Positions 1 to 6,619 of a stretch of DNA of 8,605 nt are shown here, piece after piece; position 1 is the first letter of the stretch; every line of letters starts with the position of its first letter. The stretch is from contig JAEUSE010000027.1 of the NCBI GenBank assembly GCA_016788805.1, positions 1 through 8,605 of the forward strand. Direction: 5' to 3'. A model generated the notes under the pieces. It searched no databases. It was not told where the DNA came from and saw only the letters and a program-made list of their open reading frames with translations. The position numbers and the translations under genes are program-made. This stretch comes from Candidatus Doudnabacteria bacterium. GTDB taxonomy: Bacteria; Patescibacteriota; Doudnabacteria; UBA920.

Positions 1-1
1 G

Positions 2-7
2 TATAAT
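2..7 (+). promoter_or_regulatory. Candidate -10 box for the lipoprotein gene
   Basis: A perfect TATAAT lies at the very left edge. The matching -35 would fall outside the window, so only half of the promoter can be judged. Transcription would start near position 14 and give a leader of about 85 nt before the lipoprotein ATG. Confidence 0.35.
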
Positions 8-36
8 ATTCATTCTCGGAAATCACCGCGTTTGTA

Positions 37-54
37 CCCTGGCCTCGGCCGGGG
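37..54 (+). other. Short GC-rich hairpin in the 5' leader of the lipoprotein gene
   Basis: Bases 37-43 pair with 48-54 (seven pairs including one G-T wobble) around a CTCG tetraloop. There is no T-run after it, so it is not an intrinsic terminator for the gene below. It could stabilise the mRNA leader or be incidental. No known riboswitch is recognised. Confidence 0.3.
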
Positions 55-85
55 ATGTGCAGTCAACCACTTTTCCAACCTTTTT

Positions 86-92
86 AGGAGGA
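86..92 (+). promoter_or_regulatory. Strong Shine-Dalgarno site of the lipoprotein gene
   Basis: AGGAGGA ends eight bases before the ATG at 100, an ideal spacing that fixes the start. It stands out because most other genes in the window have weak or no recognisable ribosome binding sites. Confidence 0.65.
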
Positions 93-99
93 TTACACC

Positions 100-456
100 A
101 TGCGCAAGCTATTAAGGCCGGCGTTCAGCTTTTGTTTGTTATTATCGCTAGTTAGCTGTGCGTCGCGAAGTGCTTCGCTCAGCGCCCGCAGTTATATCTC
201 GTCGAAAACCACGTGGACCTATGAGTCCACATCTGTGACCGGACAGGCAATCTTGAAACTTTCCGATGGTCCTCGGCTGGTGCTGCCGGCTGATCATCAT
301 TTTCAGAAAGAGTTCGAGAACGAAAAAACAGGAATTTTTCTCTACTGCGATAAATGCAGCGGAGAGGCTAGCGAGGTGGCTACCTACCTCGCGCCAAATA
401 ACGCAACGGTAAAGAAAGTACTTGCCGCCCGTTCTGATGGCAGACCGGGTCTTTAG
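100..456 (+). CDS. Small predicted lipoprotein with a CxxC motif, unknown function
   Basis: The 118-residue product begins with a typical lipoprotein signal: basic n-region (Arg2, Lys3, Arg6), a hydrophobic stretch to about residue 19, and a lipobox L-V-S-C with Cys20 as the expected lipidated residue. Processing would leave a 99-residue mature protein anchored to the outer face of the membrane. The mature part is Ser-rich at first, then mixed. It has one CxxC pair (Cys83, Cys86; C-D-K-C) that could bind metal or form a disulfide. I do not recognise the family. The start is supported by the strong AGGAGGA site, and the stop is TAG. The gene has its own leader and ends at a hairpin terminator, so it may be monocistronic. 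Existence as a gene is likely; function is unknown. Confidence 0.7.
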   Translation: MRKLLRPAFSFCLLLSLVSCASRSASLSARSYISSKTTWTYESTSVTGQAILKLSDGPRLVLPADHHFQKEFENEKTGIFLYCDKCSGEASEVATYLAPNNATVKKVLAARSDGRPGL

Positions 457-466
457 CGCCAAAACG

Positions 467-507
467 AAAACGGCGTGAGTTGAGATTGATTCAACCCACG
501 CCGTTTT
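467..507. terminator. Bidirectional intrinsic terminator between the lipoprotein gene and ychF
   Basis: The arm at 467-477 (AAAACGGCGTG) is the exact reverse complement of 497-507. After one A-C mismatch the stem continues through GTTGA/TCAAC, leaving a loop of about seven bases. A-rich and T-rich flanks give T-runs in both directions, so it can end transcription of the convergent genes on both strands. Confidence 0.88.
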
Positions 508-527
508 ATATTTGTTCGATTTTTTAT

Positions 528-1604
528 TTACACGTTAAACCTAAAGTGCACCACGTCGCCATCTTGAACAACATACTCTTTGCCCTCCACCCGCAGCCAG
601 CCTTTTTCTTTAGCACCCACGTAGCCGTTGGCTTCTAGGAGTTTGTCCCACTGGATAACTTCTGCGCGGATGAACCCGCGTTCAAAATCGGTATGAATTT
701 TGCCCGCAGCTTGAGGAGCTTTACTGCCTGCGGTGCAGGTCCAGGCTTTGCTCTCTTTGGGTCCGGCGGTGATGAAGGTAATGAGCCCAAGCGTCTTGTA
801 CGCCGCGTGAATAATTTTATCTAACCCTGACTCCGGCAAGCCGAGCTCTTTAAGATATTCAGCGCGTTCTTCGTCGCTCAATTCTGATAGTTCACTTTCA
901 AGCTTGGCGTCTATGGGGATAGCGTCTAGCTTCAAGCTGTTAGCTGTTAGCTTAAAGTCTTTTAGTTGCATGTCGTATTCAGAGTTGGCTACGTACAAGA
1001 AGGGTTTGGAGGTTAACAGTTGTACGTCTTTGCTGTGAGTTTTTTCTTCGTCGGTTAGTTCTACTGTATTGGCCATGCGACCTGCTTCCAGCGCCGCTTT
1101 GTATTTATCTAATACTTGTTTTTTTATTATAAACTCTCGGTCGCCGCTTTTGGCCTGTTTGGCTACAGACTCTAGACGCTTGTCTACGGTCTGTAAGTCG
1201 GCCAGTTGGAGTTCAATGGCAATGGTTTCCATATCACTTACCGGGTCTACCTTGCCTGCCACGTGAATAATATCGTCGTTTTCAAACACGCGCACCACTT
1301 CCATTATGGCGTCCACTTCACGGATGTGCGAGAGGAACTGGTTCCCAAGCCCTTCGCCTTTATGTGCGCCGCTTACCAACCCGGCAATGTCTACAAACTC
1401 AATGCTGGTGGGTACTACCTTTTCGCTGTGTTCCAATTCTGCCAACTTTTCCAACCGACTATCAGGTACGGCAACAACACCCACATTGGGGTCAATAGTC
1501 GCAAAAGGGTAGTTAGCCGCCTCCACTTTACTCTTGGTTATAGCGTTAAATAGGGTAGACTTGCCTACATTTGGCAGGCCCACGATGCCGATTTGAAAAC
1601 TCAT
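528..1604 (-). CDS. ychF: Ribosome-associated P-loop ATPase YchF/OLA1
   Basis: The 358-residue product is full length for YchF (about 363 in E. coli). Visible motifs: Walker A G-L-P-N-V-G-K-S at 9-16, switch I F-A-T-I-D-P-N at 34-40, Walker B region D-I-A-G-L at 72-76, and the H-K-G-E-G-L-G-N segment at 81-88. The usual GTPase NKxD is replaced by N-S-E at 207-209, as expected for a family that prefers ATP. The C-terminal TGS domain occupies roughly 274-358 and ends in the characteristic D-G-D-V-V-H-F-R-F-N-V. The family binds ribosomes and is linked to stress and translation control. The start ATG (1602-1604) fits the conserved N-terminus, but no Shine-Dalgarno is seen. Oddity: the segment just after the N-S-E motif is encoded by a 7-bp tandem repeat at 928-955. 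Confidence 0.97.
   Translation of the reverse strand: MSFQIGIVGLPNVGKSTLFNAITKSKVEAANYPFATIDPNVGVVAVPDSRLEKLAELEHSEKVVPTSIEFVDIAGLVSGAHKGEGLGNQFLSHIREVDAIMEVVRVFENDDIIHVAGKVDPVSDMETIAIELQLADLQTVDKRLESVAKQAKSGDREFIIKKQVLDKYKAALEAGRMANTVELTDEEKTHSKDVQLLTSKPFLYVANSEYDMQLKDFKLTANSLKLDAIPIDAKLESELSELSDEERAEYLKELGLPESGLDKIIHAAYKTLGLITFITAGPKESKAWTCTAGSKAPQAAGKIHTDFERGFIRAEVIQWDKLLEANGYVGAKEKGWLRVEGKEYVVQDGDVVHFRFNV
928..955 (-). repeat. 7-bp tandem repeat inside ychF
   Basis: Four consecutive heptamers with consensus AGCTGTT (+ strand); the two central units are identical and the outer ones differ only in their last two or three bases. A decayed fifth unit may follow. Seven is not a multiple of three, so the reading frame rotates through the units. 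The repeat encodes about nine residues (around 217-226, L-T-A-N-S-L-K-L) between the nucleotide-specificity motif and the conserved I-D-A-K-L-E-S-E-L segment. Confidence 0.6.
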
Positions 1605-1619
1605 AAGAGGTGTGTATAG

Positions 1620-1625
1620 ATTCTA
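1620..1625 (-). promoter_or_regulatory. Possible -10 box for ychF
   Basis: On the minus strand this reads TAGAAT (5/6 to consensus), 15 bases before the ychF ATG. It predicts a leader of only about nine nucleotides. No convincing -35 is visible at 16-19 bp, so support is weak. Confidence 0.3.
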
Positions 1626-1696
1626 TAAATACTAATCTTTCCATAGTTTACAGGGAATATATGCTTTAGCCAACTCTATACGGCTCGTTTTGCCGG

Positions 1697-1705
1697 TGCT
1701 AAAAT
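1697..1705 (+). promoter_or_regulatory. Extended -10 promoter for the IMPase-PGM unit
   Basis: TG at 1697-1698 followed by one base and TAAAAT at 1700-1705 forms an extended -10. The -35 region is not conserved. Expected transcription start is near 1712, which excludes the TTG codon at 1711 as a translation start and favours the ATG at 1738. Confidence 0.5.
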
Positions 1706-1737
1706 AATACTTGTACGGTACTAAGGTCAACGAATAT

Positions 1738-2508
1738 ATGAATTTTAAAAATGTAGCTCTGCTGGCCGCAAAAAAAGCCGGTGCTATTGTCAAAACCAAT
1801 TATGGTAAAAAGTTGCAAGTTACGGTGAAGGGTGAAGCGGGGAAAGACTTTGTGACTAACGCCGATATTGGTTCGGAGAAGGCTATTATTACTACCATTA
1901 AGAAAGCATTTCCGGACCATGCTATTTTGGCGGAAGAGAGCGGCGCCCACACCGGTACGTCAGAATACACATGGGTTATAGACCCGCTCGACGGCACAAC
2001 AAACTTTTCTCGCAACATTCCATTTTTTTCAGTATCTATCGCGCTTGCCAAAAAAGAAGAGATTATTTTAGGTTTGGTGTACAATCCGATATTGAATGAA
2101 TTATTTTTTGCGGAGAAAGGCTCCCAGGCGTTGTTAAATAACAAACCCATCTTCGTATCTGAGAGAAAGACCTTAGCGAAGTCTATTTTATCTCAGAGTT
2201 TCGATTATTCTAACCAAAAGCGGAAAGATAATTTTCGCAACATTCAGAAAATATTTTTCAAAATAGAGGGCTTTCGGTTGTATCATTCAACTGAGCTTGA
2301 ACTATGCAATGTGGCATGCGGTAGAACAGAAGGATATATGGTTTCTAGTTCTAACCCTTGGGACATTGCCGCTGGTGCGTTTATAATAGAGCGGGCCGGA
2401 GGTAAGGTGACTAATTTTGACGGTACTAAGTGGTCTTACAAGGTGCCGCGCATTGTTGCCACCAACAAACGTATACATAAAGAACTACTACAGGTATTAG
2501 ATAAGTAA
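1738..2508 (+). CDS. Inositol monophosphatase family protein
   Basis: A 256-residue Mg-dependent phosphatase of the IMPase/FIG superfamily. Metal and catalytic motifs are intact: A-E-E-S at 65-68, motif A W-V-I-D-P-L-D-G-T-T-N-F at 79-90 (Asp82, Asp85, Thr87), and motif B P-W-D-I-A-A-G at 207-213 (Asp209). Before motif B the usual G-S-A segment is replaced by H-S-T-E (183-186), so substrate may differ from plain inositol phosphate. Members hydrolyse inositol-1-phosphate, histidinol phosphate, fructose bisphosphate or PAP, and the sequence alone does not settle which. An upstream in-frame TTG at 1711 is rejected because it lies at or before the predicted transcription start; the ATG at 1738 also has a weak AAGG upstream. 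The gene ends 18 bases before the mutase gene, so the two are probably cotranscribed. Confidence 0.92.
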   Translation: MNFKNVALLAAKKAGAIVKTNYGKKLQVTVKGEAGKDFVTNADIGSEKAIITTIKKAFPDHAILAEESGAHTGTSEYTWVIDPLDGTTNFSRNIPFFSVSIALAKKEEIILGLVYNPILNELFFAEKGSQALLNNKPIFVSERKTLAKSILSQSFDYSNQKRKDNFRNIQKIFFKIEGFRLYHSTELELCNVACGRTEGYMVSSSNPWDIAAGAFIIERAGGKVTNFDGTKWSYKVPRIVATNKRIHKELLQVLDK

Positions 2509-2526
2509 TTAAGAACGTCAGCTTAT

Positions 2527-4344
2527 ATGGACACAACTATTCAATCAGTTTTAGATACCGCGCTTGCTGAGAAGCGCCTCAATAAGACCGCTTACGACGA
2601 AATAGTGAAATGGCTCACCGACGAGGAGTTCGAGGAGTTTTTGCCTGAACTGCGAGCGCGCCTCTCCCAGCCGGACTGGGACAAGTTGATGGACGCGTTT
2701 TATCGCGTGCTTATTTTTGGTACCGGTGGTTTGCGCGGGGTGATGGATTTAGGCACAAACCGCCTGAACGCATACATGATTCGCTGGGCTTCGCAGGCCT
2801 ATGCCCAATACTTGTTAAAGTATAAGCCTGACATTGCCCACAAGGGGATAGCTATCGCGTACGATAGTCGTATTAACTCTCAGGAGTTTATGAAAGAGAC
2901 CGCGCGGGTCTTGGCTGCCAACGGTATTCCCGTTTATATTTTCAAGTATTATCGAGCTACTCCCGAACTATCGTTTACCGTACGTCACTTGGGCTTAGCC
3001 GGCGGCATTGTGGTTACTGCCAGTCATAACCCACCCGAGTTTAATGGATATAAAGTTTACGATGAACGTGGTGTCCAGGTGTTGCCGGAAGTCGGTTTAC
3101 AGATTGAGTTAGAATTTAAGGCTGTAGAGAAGATACACAAAATTACTTTTGACGAAGCTGTTCAGACTGGCGTCATTCGATATATAGACGATTCGGTCGA
3201 TGAAGCGTTCGCGGAGTCCGCAAAAAAAGTTTCGGTCTACCCGGGCCGTGATGTAAAAATTGTATATTCGCCGTTGCATGGAGTGGGCTCTCAGTCTGTG
3301 TTGCCGGTGCTTAAAGCGCTGGGCTTTAAAGATATAGAAGTAGTGGAAGAACAAATGAGCTTGGATGGTAACTTCCCCAATGTGGAAGGGCATTTTCCAA
3401 ATCCGGAATTTTCTATAGTCTACAAGGAGGCCATTGCACTCGCTCAAAAAGTAAACCCCGATATCATTATCGTTTCCGATCCTGATGCGGATCGGTGCGG
3501 TATTGCTCTTCAACAGCCCAACGGCGAGTGGGTTAGTTTAAATGGCAACCAAGGCGCGGTGTTGATGGGGTACTTTTATATGAATGCCCTTAAAGAGGCG
3601 GGGCGGCTGCCGCAACATCCGGTAGTTATTAAAACTTCTGTAACTACTGACCTGCTGCGCGATGTGGCCGAAAGCTTTGGTGCCGAAACCATTGGGGACC
3701 TTCTGGTAGGGTTTAAGTTTATCGGTGACCGGCAAGAGCACCTACCGAGCGAAAAAACTTTTTTGTTTGGGAGTGAAGAGAGCGTGGGGTATTTATTTAG
3801 TAACGACTATCGAGACAAGGGGGCGGAGACGCCTGCCATTGTGGCGGCAGAAATGGCGGCCTGGTGCAAGGCGAACGGTACTACCGGTATGCAACTGCTG
3901 GAGTCGATATACCAGAAATATGGGTACTATGCCGAGCGTTTGTTCTATCGTCTTATAGAGGGCTTCGGCTCATTCGATCAAATGAATATGGCAATGGCTG
4001 AGTTACGGCGGCAATTGCCGACTGAAATTGCCGGTAGAAAAGTAGTAAAAGTTATCGACCGCATGACTGGCGAAGTAAAAGACGGTCAAACCGGCGCAGT
4101 GTTGGAAACCCGTGGTTGGGACAAGGGCGATATGCTTTCATTCTTTTTTAGTGACGACGAACGAAACGTAGTTCACGTGCGTCCTTCAGGCACAGAACCG
4201 AAGATGAAATACTATACTGCCATTAAAGGTAGTTTGCAGGAAAAGACTAAAGGCGATATAGATGCCGAGGCGGAAGCTGTTGAGGTTGCTATGGCTAAAA
4301 TTTTTGAAGATATATTGGTGGGGGTGAAGGTAGATGTTTTTTAG
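2527..4344 (+). CDS. Phosphoglucomutase/phosphomannomutase (alpha-D-phosphohexomutase family)
   Basis: The 605-residue product has all four motifs of the phosphohexomutase superfamily: catalytic phosphoserine loop T-A-S-H-N-P at 164-169 (Ser166), metal loop D-P-D-A-D-R at 318-323, sugar-binding G-S-E-E-S at 415-419, and phosphate-binding R-P-S-G-T-E-P-K at 552-559. The length and the N-terminal extension before F-G-T-G-G-L-R-G (64-71) resemble the long PgcA/PGM2-type mutases rather than the shorter GlmM or AlgC types. It should interconvert hexose-1-phosphate and hexose-6-phosphate in the cytoplasm, feeding nucleotide-sugar synthesis. Exact sugar preference is not readable from the motifs. 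No clear Shine-Dalgarno precedes the ATG, which lies 18 bases after the IMPase stop, so it is probably translated from the same mRNA. No terminator follows; the next promoter begins 12 bases after its TAG stop. Confidence 0.95.
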   Translation: MDTTIQSVLDTALAEKRLNKTAYDEIVKWLTDEEFEEFLPELRARLSQPDWDKLMDAFYRVLIFGTGGLRGVMDLGTNRLNAYMIRWASQAYAQYLLKYKPDIAHKGIAIAYDSRINSQEFMKETARVLAANGIPVYIFKYYRATPELSFTVRHLGLAGGIVVTASHNPPEFNGYKVYDERGVQVLPEVGLQIELEFKAVEKIHKITFDEAVQTGVIRYIDDSVDEAFAESAKKVSVYPGRDVKIVYSPLHGVGSQSVLPVLKALGFKDIEVVEEQMSLDGNFPNVEGHFPNPEFSIVYKEAIALAQKVNPDIIIVSDPDADRCGIALQQPNGEWVSLNGNQGAVLMGYFYMNALKEAGRLPQHPVVIKTSVTTDLLRDVAESFGAETIGDLLVGFKFIGDRQEHLPSEKTFLFGSEESVGYLFSNDYRDKGAETPAIVAAEMAAWCKANGTTGMQLLESIYQKYGYYAERLFYRLIEGFGSFDQMNMAMAELRRQLPTEIAGRKVVKVIDRMTGEVKDGQTGAVLETRGWDKGDMLSFFFSDDERNVVHVRPSGTEPKMKYYTAIKGSLQEKTKGDIDAEAEAVEVAMAKIFEDILVGVKVDVF

Positions 4345-4355
4345 CGCAGAGTAGT

Positions 4356-4384
4356 TTGCATAATTTACCAATCTATGCTATAAT
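4356..4384 (+). promoter_or_regulatory. Promoter of the FN3 protein pair
   Basis: TTGCAT at 4356-4361, a 17-bp spacer, and a perfect TATAAT at 4379-4384, with an extended -10 TG at 4376-4377. The predicted start is A4391, leaving a 41-nt A-rich leader without a Shine-Dalgarno before the ATG at 4432. It is the best promoter match in the window. Confidence 0.8.
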
Positions 4385-4431
4385 TACTTTACTAGAGTTC
4401 GTACAAAGATATAAAAATAAAATTTAAAAAA

Positions 4432-5337
4432 ATGCGATTTATATTCCAACGGTCACCGGTGGGTCTGAGAAAAGTGGGCGGCGTTGTACCTGTCCTGCTT
4501 TTTTTGGTATTTTGCGCCGCAAACCTTGTCCCTCTTCGAGTATGGGCGACTCCGACCATTGCACAGCTGACCATTGGCGTGGTTACCGGTACAACCGCGG
4601 TAATTAGCTGGACTACAAACACGCCGGCCGATTCATTTATATCTTACGTTGGCACGGGTGAAAGCCAAGTACAAAACGTACAGGACGACAACTTGGTCAC
4701 CAGTCACTCTATTACCCTCACCGGCCTCAAGCCGCTTACACAATATTCGTTTACGGTGAACTCAGCGGATGCCGAGGGGGAAAATGTATCTCTTTCAGGC
4801 ACCCCGTTTACCACCTTAAGCGGTCCGGCTACCCCGACCCCGCCTCCTCCGGGCTTGCAACTTCCCGCCGAGCCTACGTCGACATCCGGTGGCCTGCAGT
4901 ATGTACCGCCCGTGTCGCTCTCTTTTCCTTCACCCTATCCAACCGGCACTCTGGCGTTGGAGGGGAGCACGGTATATTTTCTCATGGCGAAGGACGGCGT
5001 AAAAATTCCTTTTAGCACCCTCGCTGCTTTTACCGGTTTGGGCTACCAGTCTCGGAACGTACAAAAAATTGATATCGCAAGCTTTCGGGTTGCGTCCGGT
5101 TATGTCATTTCTAGTGCGAGCGAAGAACACCCCTGGGGCTCATGGTTGCGGGCGGGTGACGGTACGTTGTATTATAGCCACTCTTCCGGCTTAATCGGCG
5201 TGCCGAGCATGGAGGTGTTTGTCGCCAACGGTGGGAAGCCGGAAATGATTGTGCCCTTGAACGCCGCGGATAAACAAATACTACAGACCAACCCTAACCT
5301 GCCCGTGTTACAAGTCGGTGATGACCGAATGTTGTAA
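4432..5337 (+). CDS. Secreted FN3-domain protein with duplicated C-terminal domain (paralogue 1)
   Basis: The 301-residue product has a Sec signal peptide (basic residues up to Lys14, hydrophobic 15-35, probable cleavage after V-W-A at 37-39). An FN3 domain follows at about 41-130, of the type in which a W-T-T-N-T-P-A-D-S strand-turn precedes S-Y-V-G and L-K-P-L-T-Q-Y later. A Pro/Thr/Ser-rich linker covers 131-170. The C-terminal domain (171-301) appears to be two related units joined at the H-P-W-G-S-W-L segment. There is no LPxTG, lipobox or C-terminal membrane helix, so it should be secreted or held non-covalently at the surface. No enzyme motif is recognised. It starts without a Shine-Dalgarno, 41 nt downstream of the predicted transcription start, and stops 28 bases before its paralogue. 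Confidence 0.88.
   Translation: MRFIFQRSPVGLRKVGGVVPVLLFLVFCAANLVPLRVWATPTIAQLTIGVVTGTTAVISWTTNTPADSFISYVGTGESQVQNVQDDNLVTSHSITLTGLKPLTQYSFTVNSADAEGENVSLSGTPFTTLSGPATPTPPPPGLQLPAEPTSTSGGLQYVPPVSLSFPSPYPTGTLALEGSTVYFLMAKDGVKIPFSTLAAFTGLGYQSRNVQKIDIASFRVASGYVISSASEEHPWGSWLRAGDGTLYYSHSSGLIGVPSMEVFVANGGKPEMIVPLNAADKQILQTNPNLPVLQVGDDRML
4942..5334 (+). repeat. Copy 1 of the 131-residue paralogous C-terminal domain
   Basis: Encodes residues 171-301 of paralogue 1. It aligns without any gap to residues 133-263 of paralogue 2; I count 89 identical residues of 131 by hand. The most constant stretches are E-H-P-W-G-S-W-L, G-L-I-G-V-P-S-M-E-V-F and G-G-K-P-E-M-I-V-P-L-N-A-A-D. Confidence 0.85.
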
Positions 5338-5365
5338 TGACACAGACTTAAAGAAATTGAGGTTC

Positions 5366-6157
5366 ATGAAGGTACGGTATGTTCAAAACTTATTTTTTCA
5401 GTGCCTACTTGCTGTATTGCTGGTGGGTAGCTTTGCAATTCCGTTTACGGCACAAGCAGTGGTCTTACTCGGCAAAGTGACGGTTACGAGTGTAACTGAA
5501 ACGAGTGCTGTTGTGGCATGGGAAAGCAGCGTACCGGGCGACTCCTGGGTAGGGTATAGGCCGGAAGCGGGTGGACCGCAATTGTCGGTGGCGAGCCTTA
5601 CGTCTAAAACTCAACACTCTCTGACGCTTAAGGGGCTGGCTCCGGGTACTACCTATGTGTACGAAGTAAATACCGCGACCATTTATAACGACGGAGGTTA
5701 TATTGCCGGTCTCAAGTTTACGACCAAGAGCGCTTTGGGTACTGTTATACCGGCTCAGCCAACGGGTACTCTGGCGCAAGACGGCGGTACGATTTATTTT
5801 TTAATGGCGAAAGATAAAATTAAAGTACCCTTTACCAGCATGGCAGCTTTTACGGGGCTGGGGTACAATTTGAAGAACGTAAAAAAGCTTAACCTGTCGA
5901 GCTATGCTCTGGCGGGAAGTTATGTTTTAAGTAGTGCTACGCAGGAGCACCCCTGGGGAAGTTGGCTCAAGTGGAAAGACGGAACGCTCTACTACTCTGG
6001 AGTTGACGGGTTAATTGGTGTGCCTTCCATGGAGGTCTTTACTGCCAATGGGGGTAAACCGGAAATGATTGTACCGCTTAACGCCGCGGATGACGCGGTG
6101 TGGGCGAAGAATCCTAAACTGCCTGTATTGCAGGTGGGGGATAGTAGGGTTCTTTAG
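5366..6157 (+). CDS. Secreted FN3-domain protein with duplicated C-terminal domain (paralogue 2)
   Basis: A 263-residue paralogue of the preceding gene. From the ATG at 5366 it has a clean signal peptide (Lys2, Arg4, hydrophobic 9-27, cleavage after A-Q-A at 29-31). The reading frame is open back to a GTG at 5318, but that would overlap the upstream gene and bury the signal peptide behind 16 polar residues. A GAGG lies just three bases before the ATG, closer than ideal. The FN3 domain covers about 33-121 and is only loosely similar to that of paralogue 1. The linker is short (about 122-132) and lacks the Pro-rich stretch. The C-terminal domain (133-263) is nearly the same as in paralogue 1. 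No surface anchor is visible. The gene is cotranscribed with paralogue 1 and ends shortly before a strong terminator. Confidence 0.88.
   Translation: MKVRYVQNLFFQCLLAVLLVGSFAIPFTAQAVVLLGKVTVTSVTETSAVVAWESSVPGDSWVGYRPEAGGPQLSVASLTSKTQHSLTLKGLAPGTTYVYEVNTATIYNDGGYIAGLKFTTKSALGTVIPAQPTGTLAQDGGTIYFLMAKDKIKVPFTSMAAFTGLGYNLKNVKKLNLSSYALAGSYVLSSATQEHPWGSWLKWKDGTLYYSGVDGLIGVPSMEVFTANGGKPEMIVPLNAADDAVWAKNPKLPVLQVGDSRVL
5762..6154 (+). repeat. Copy 2 of the 131-residue paralogous C-terminal domain
   Basis: Encodes residues 133-263 of paralogue 2, the gapless counterpart of 4942-5334. Differences concentrate in the middle of the first unit (K-K-L-N-L-S-S-Y against Q-K-I-D-I-A-S-F) and near the end (D-A-V-W-A-K against K-Q-I-L-Q-T). 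Confidence 0.85.
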
Positions 6158-6173
6158 AAAAGAAAGAAGAGCG

Positions 6174-6193
6174 AGAAGAAATAGAAGGGTTAG
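6174..6193 (+). repeat. Left arm of an imperfect inverted repeat flanking the four-helix-bundle gene
   Basis: This purine-rich 20-mer matches the minus-strand reading of 6620-6639 at 18 of 20 positions. The arms bracket the four-helix-bundle gene. Low sequence complexity means chance or shared purine bias is possible. Confidence 0.4.
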
Positions 6194-6203
6194 AATAGTT
6201 CAG

Positions 6204-6243
6204 AAAAACACAAAAACCGGTAATTACCGGTTTTTGTGTTTTT
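6204..6243. terminator. Perfect 40-nt palindromic bidirectional terminator
   Basis: Bases 6204-6223 are the exact reverse complement of 6224-6243. The stem core is ACCGGT-containing, with long A and T tracts that serve as T-runs on either strand. It ends transcription of the FN3 pair (+) and of the four-helix-bundle gene (-). The right arm is also the last codons of the minus-strand gene, whose TAA occupies 6224-6226. Confidence 0.9.
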
Positions 6244-6592
6244 GGATTAAGCTTTTTAACATCTTCCTAACTTCGCTAAGTTTTTCTGTGGCTTGAGTAT
6301 AGCCAACGCTTGGGTATTCTCGTATGCAGAGAAGTAATTGAGTCTCTAACTCTGCACTAGAGCCGTATGCGATGCCGAGGAATTGTCTGAATTCTCCGGG
6401 GTTGTTTCTATCGTAGCCCTCGGCGATGTTGGAGGGTATGGACACCGCGGCTCGTTGCATTTGTGAGACCAGTCCAAACAGCTCACTTTTAGGTAATTGT
6501 TTGGTTGCATCATAAATCAGATGCGCTAACTCTAAGGATTTTTGCCACACAATTAAATCCTTATATGATTGAAAGTTTCCACTTTCGTACAT
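6224..6592 (-). CDS. Four-helix-bundle protein, S23/IVP family
   Basis: The 122-residue product carries the family hallmarks: L-I-V-W-Q-K-S at 13-19, the strongly conserved S-I-P-S-N-I-A-E-G at 51-59 followed by Y-D-R, and F-L-G-I-A-Y-G-S-S-A-E-L-E-T-Q-L at 71-86. The family was first described as an intervening-sequence product in some 23S rRNA genes and is related in fold to the Avd accessory protein of diversity-generating retroelements. Free-standing copies are frequent in Patescibacteria and their function is unknown. No rRNA or reverse transcriptase gene is visible here. The gene lies 68 bases downstream of trpS on the same strand with no terminator or clear promoter between, so it is probably cotranscribed. 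Only a weak purine-rich AGAAG precedes the ATG. Its last codons form one arm of the downstream terminator. Confidence 0.9.
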   Translation of the reverse strand: MYESGNFQSYKDLIVWQKSLELAHLIYDATKQLPKSELFGLVSQMQRAAVSIPSNIAEGYDRNNPGEFRQFLGIAYGSSAELETQLLLCIREYPSVGYTQATEKLSEVRKMLKSLIQKHKNR

Positions 6593-6619
6593 AATAGCTT
6601 CTTTTGTTTCTAACTTACA

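Noticed and set aside
148..462. 104-residue minus-strand ORF over the lipoprotein gene
   Set aside because: It is antisense to a gene with signal peptide, lipobox and strong ribosome binding site, and has no recognisable features.
1206..1553. Plus-strand ORFs opposite ychF
   Set aside because: They are shadows of the conserved ychF reading frame, with no start signals or family resemblance.
1711..1737. Nine-codon N-terminal extension of the IMPase gene from TTG at 1711
   Set aside because: The predicted transcription start (about 1712) lies at or after that codon, and family members start close to the M-N-F-K-N-V segment at 1738.
3109..3741. Minus-strand ORFs opposite the phosphohexomutase gene
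   Set aside because: They are antisense to conserved catalytic motifs; composition and lack of start signals indicate chance open frames.
5318..5365. Upstream GTG (or ATG at 5321) start for FN3 paralogue 2
   Set aside because: It would overlap the upstream gene and place about 16 polar residues before an otherwise typical signal peptide.
6224..6592. Diversity-generating retroelement suggested by the four-helix-bundle protein
   Set aside because: No reverse transcriptase, template repeat or variable repeat is visible; the protein fits the free-standing S23/IVP family.
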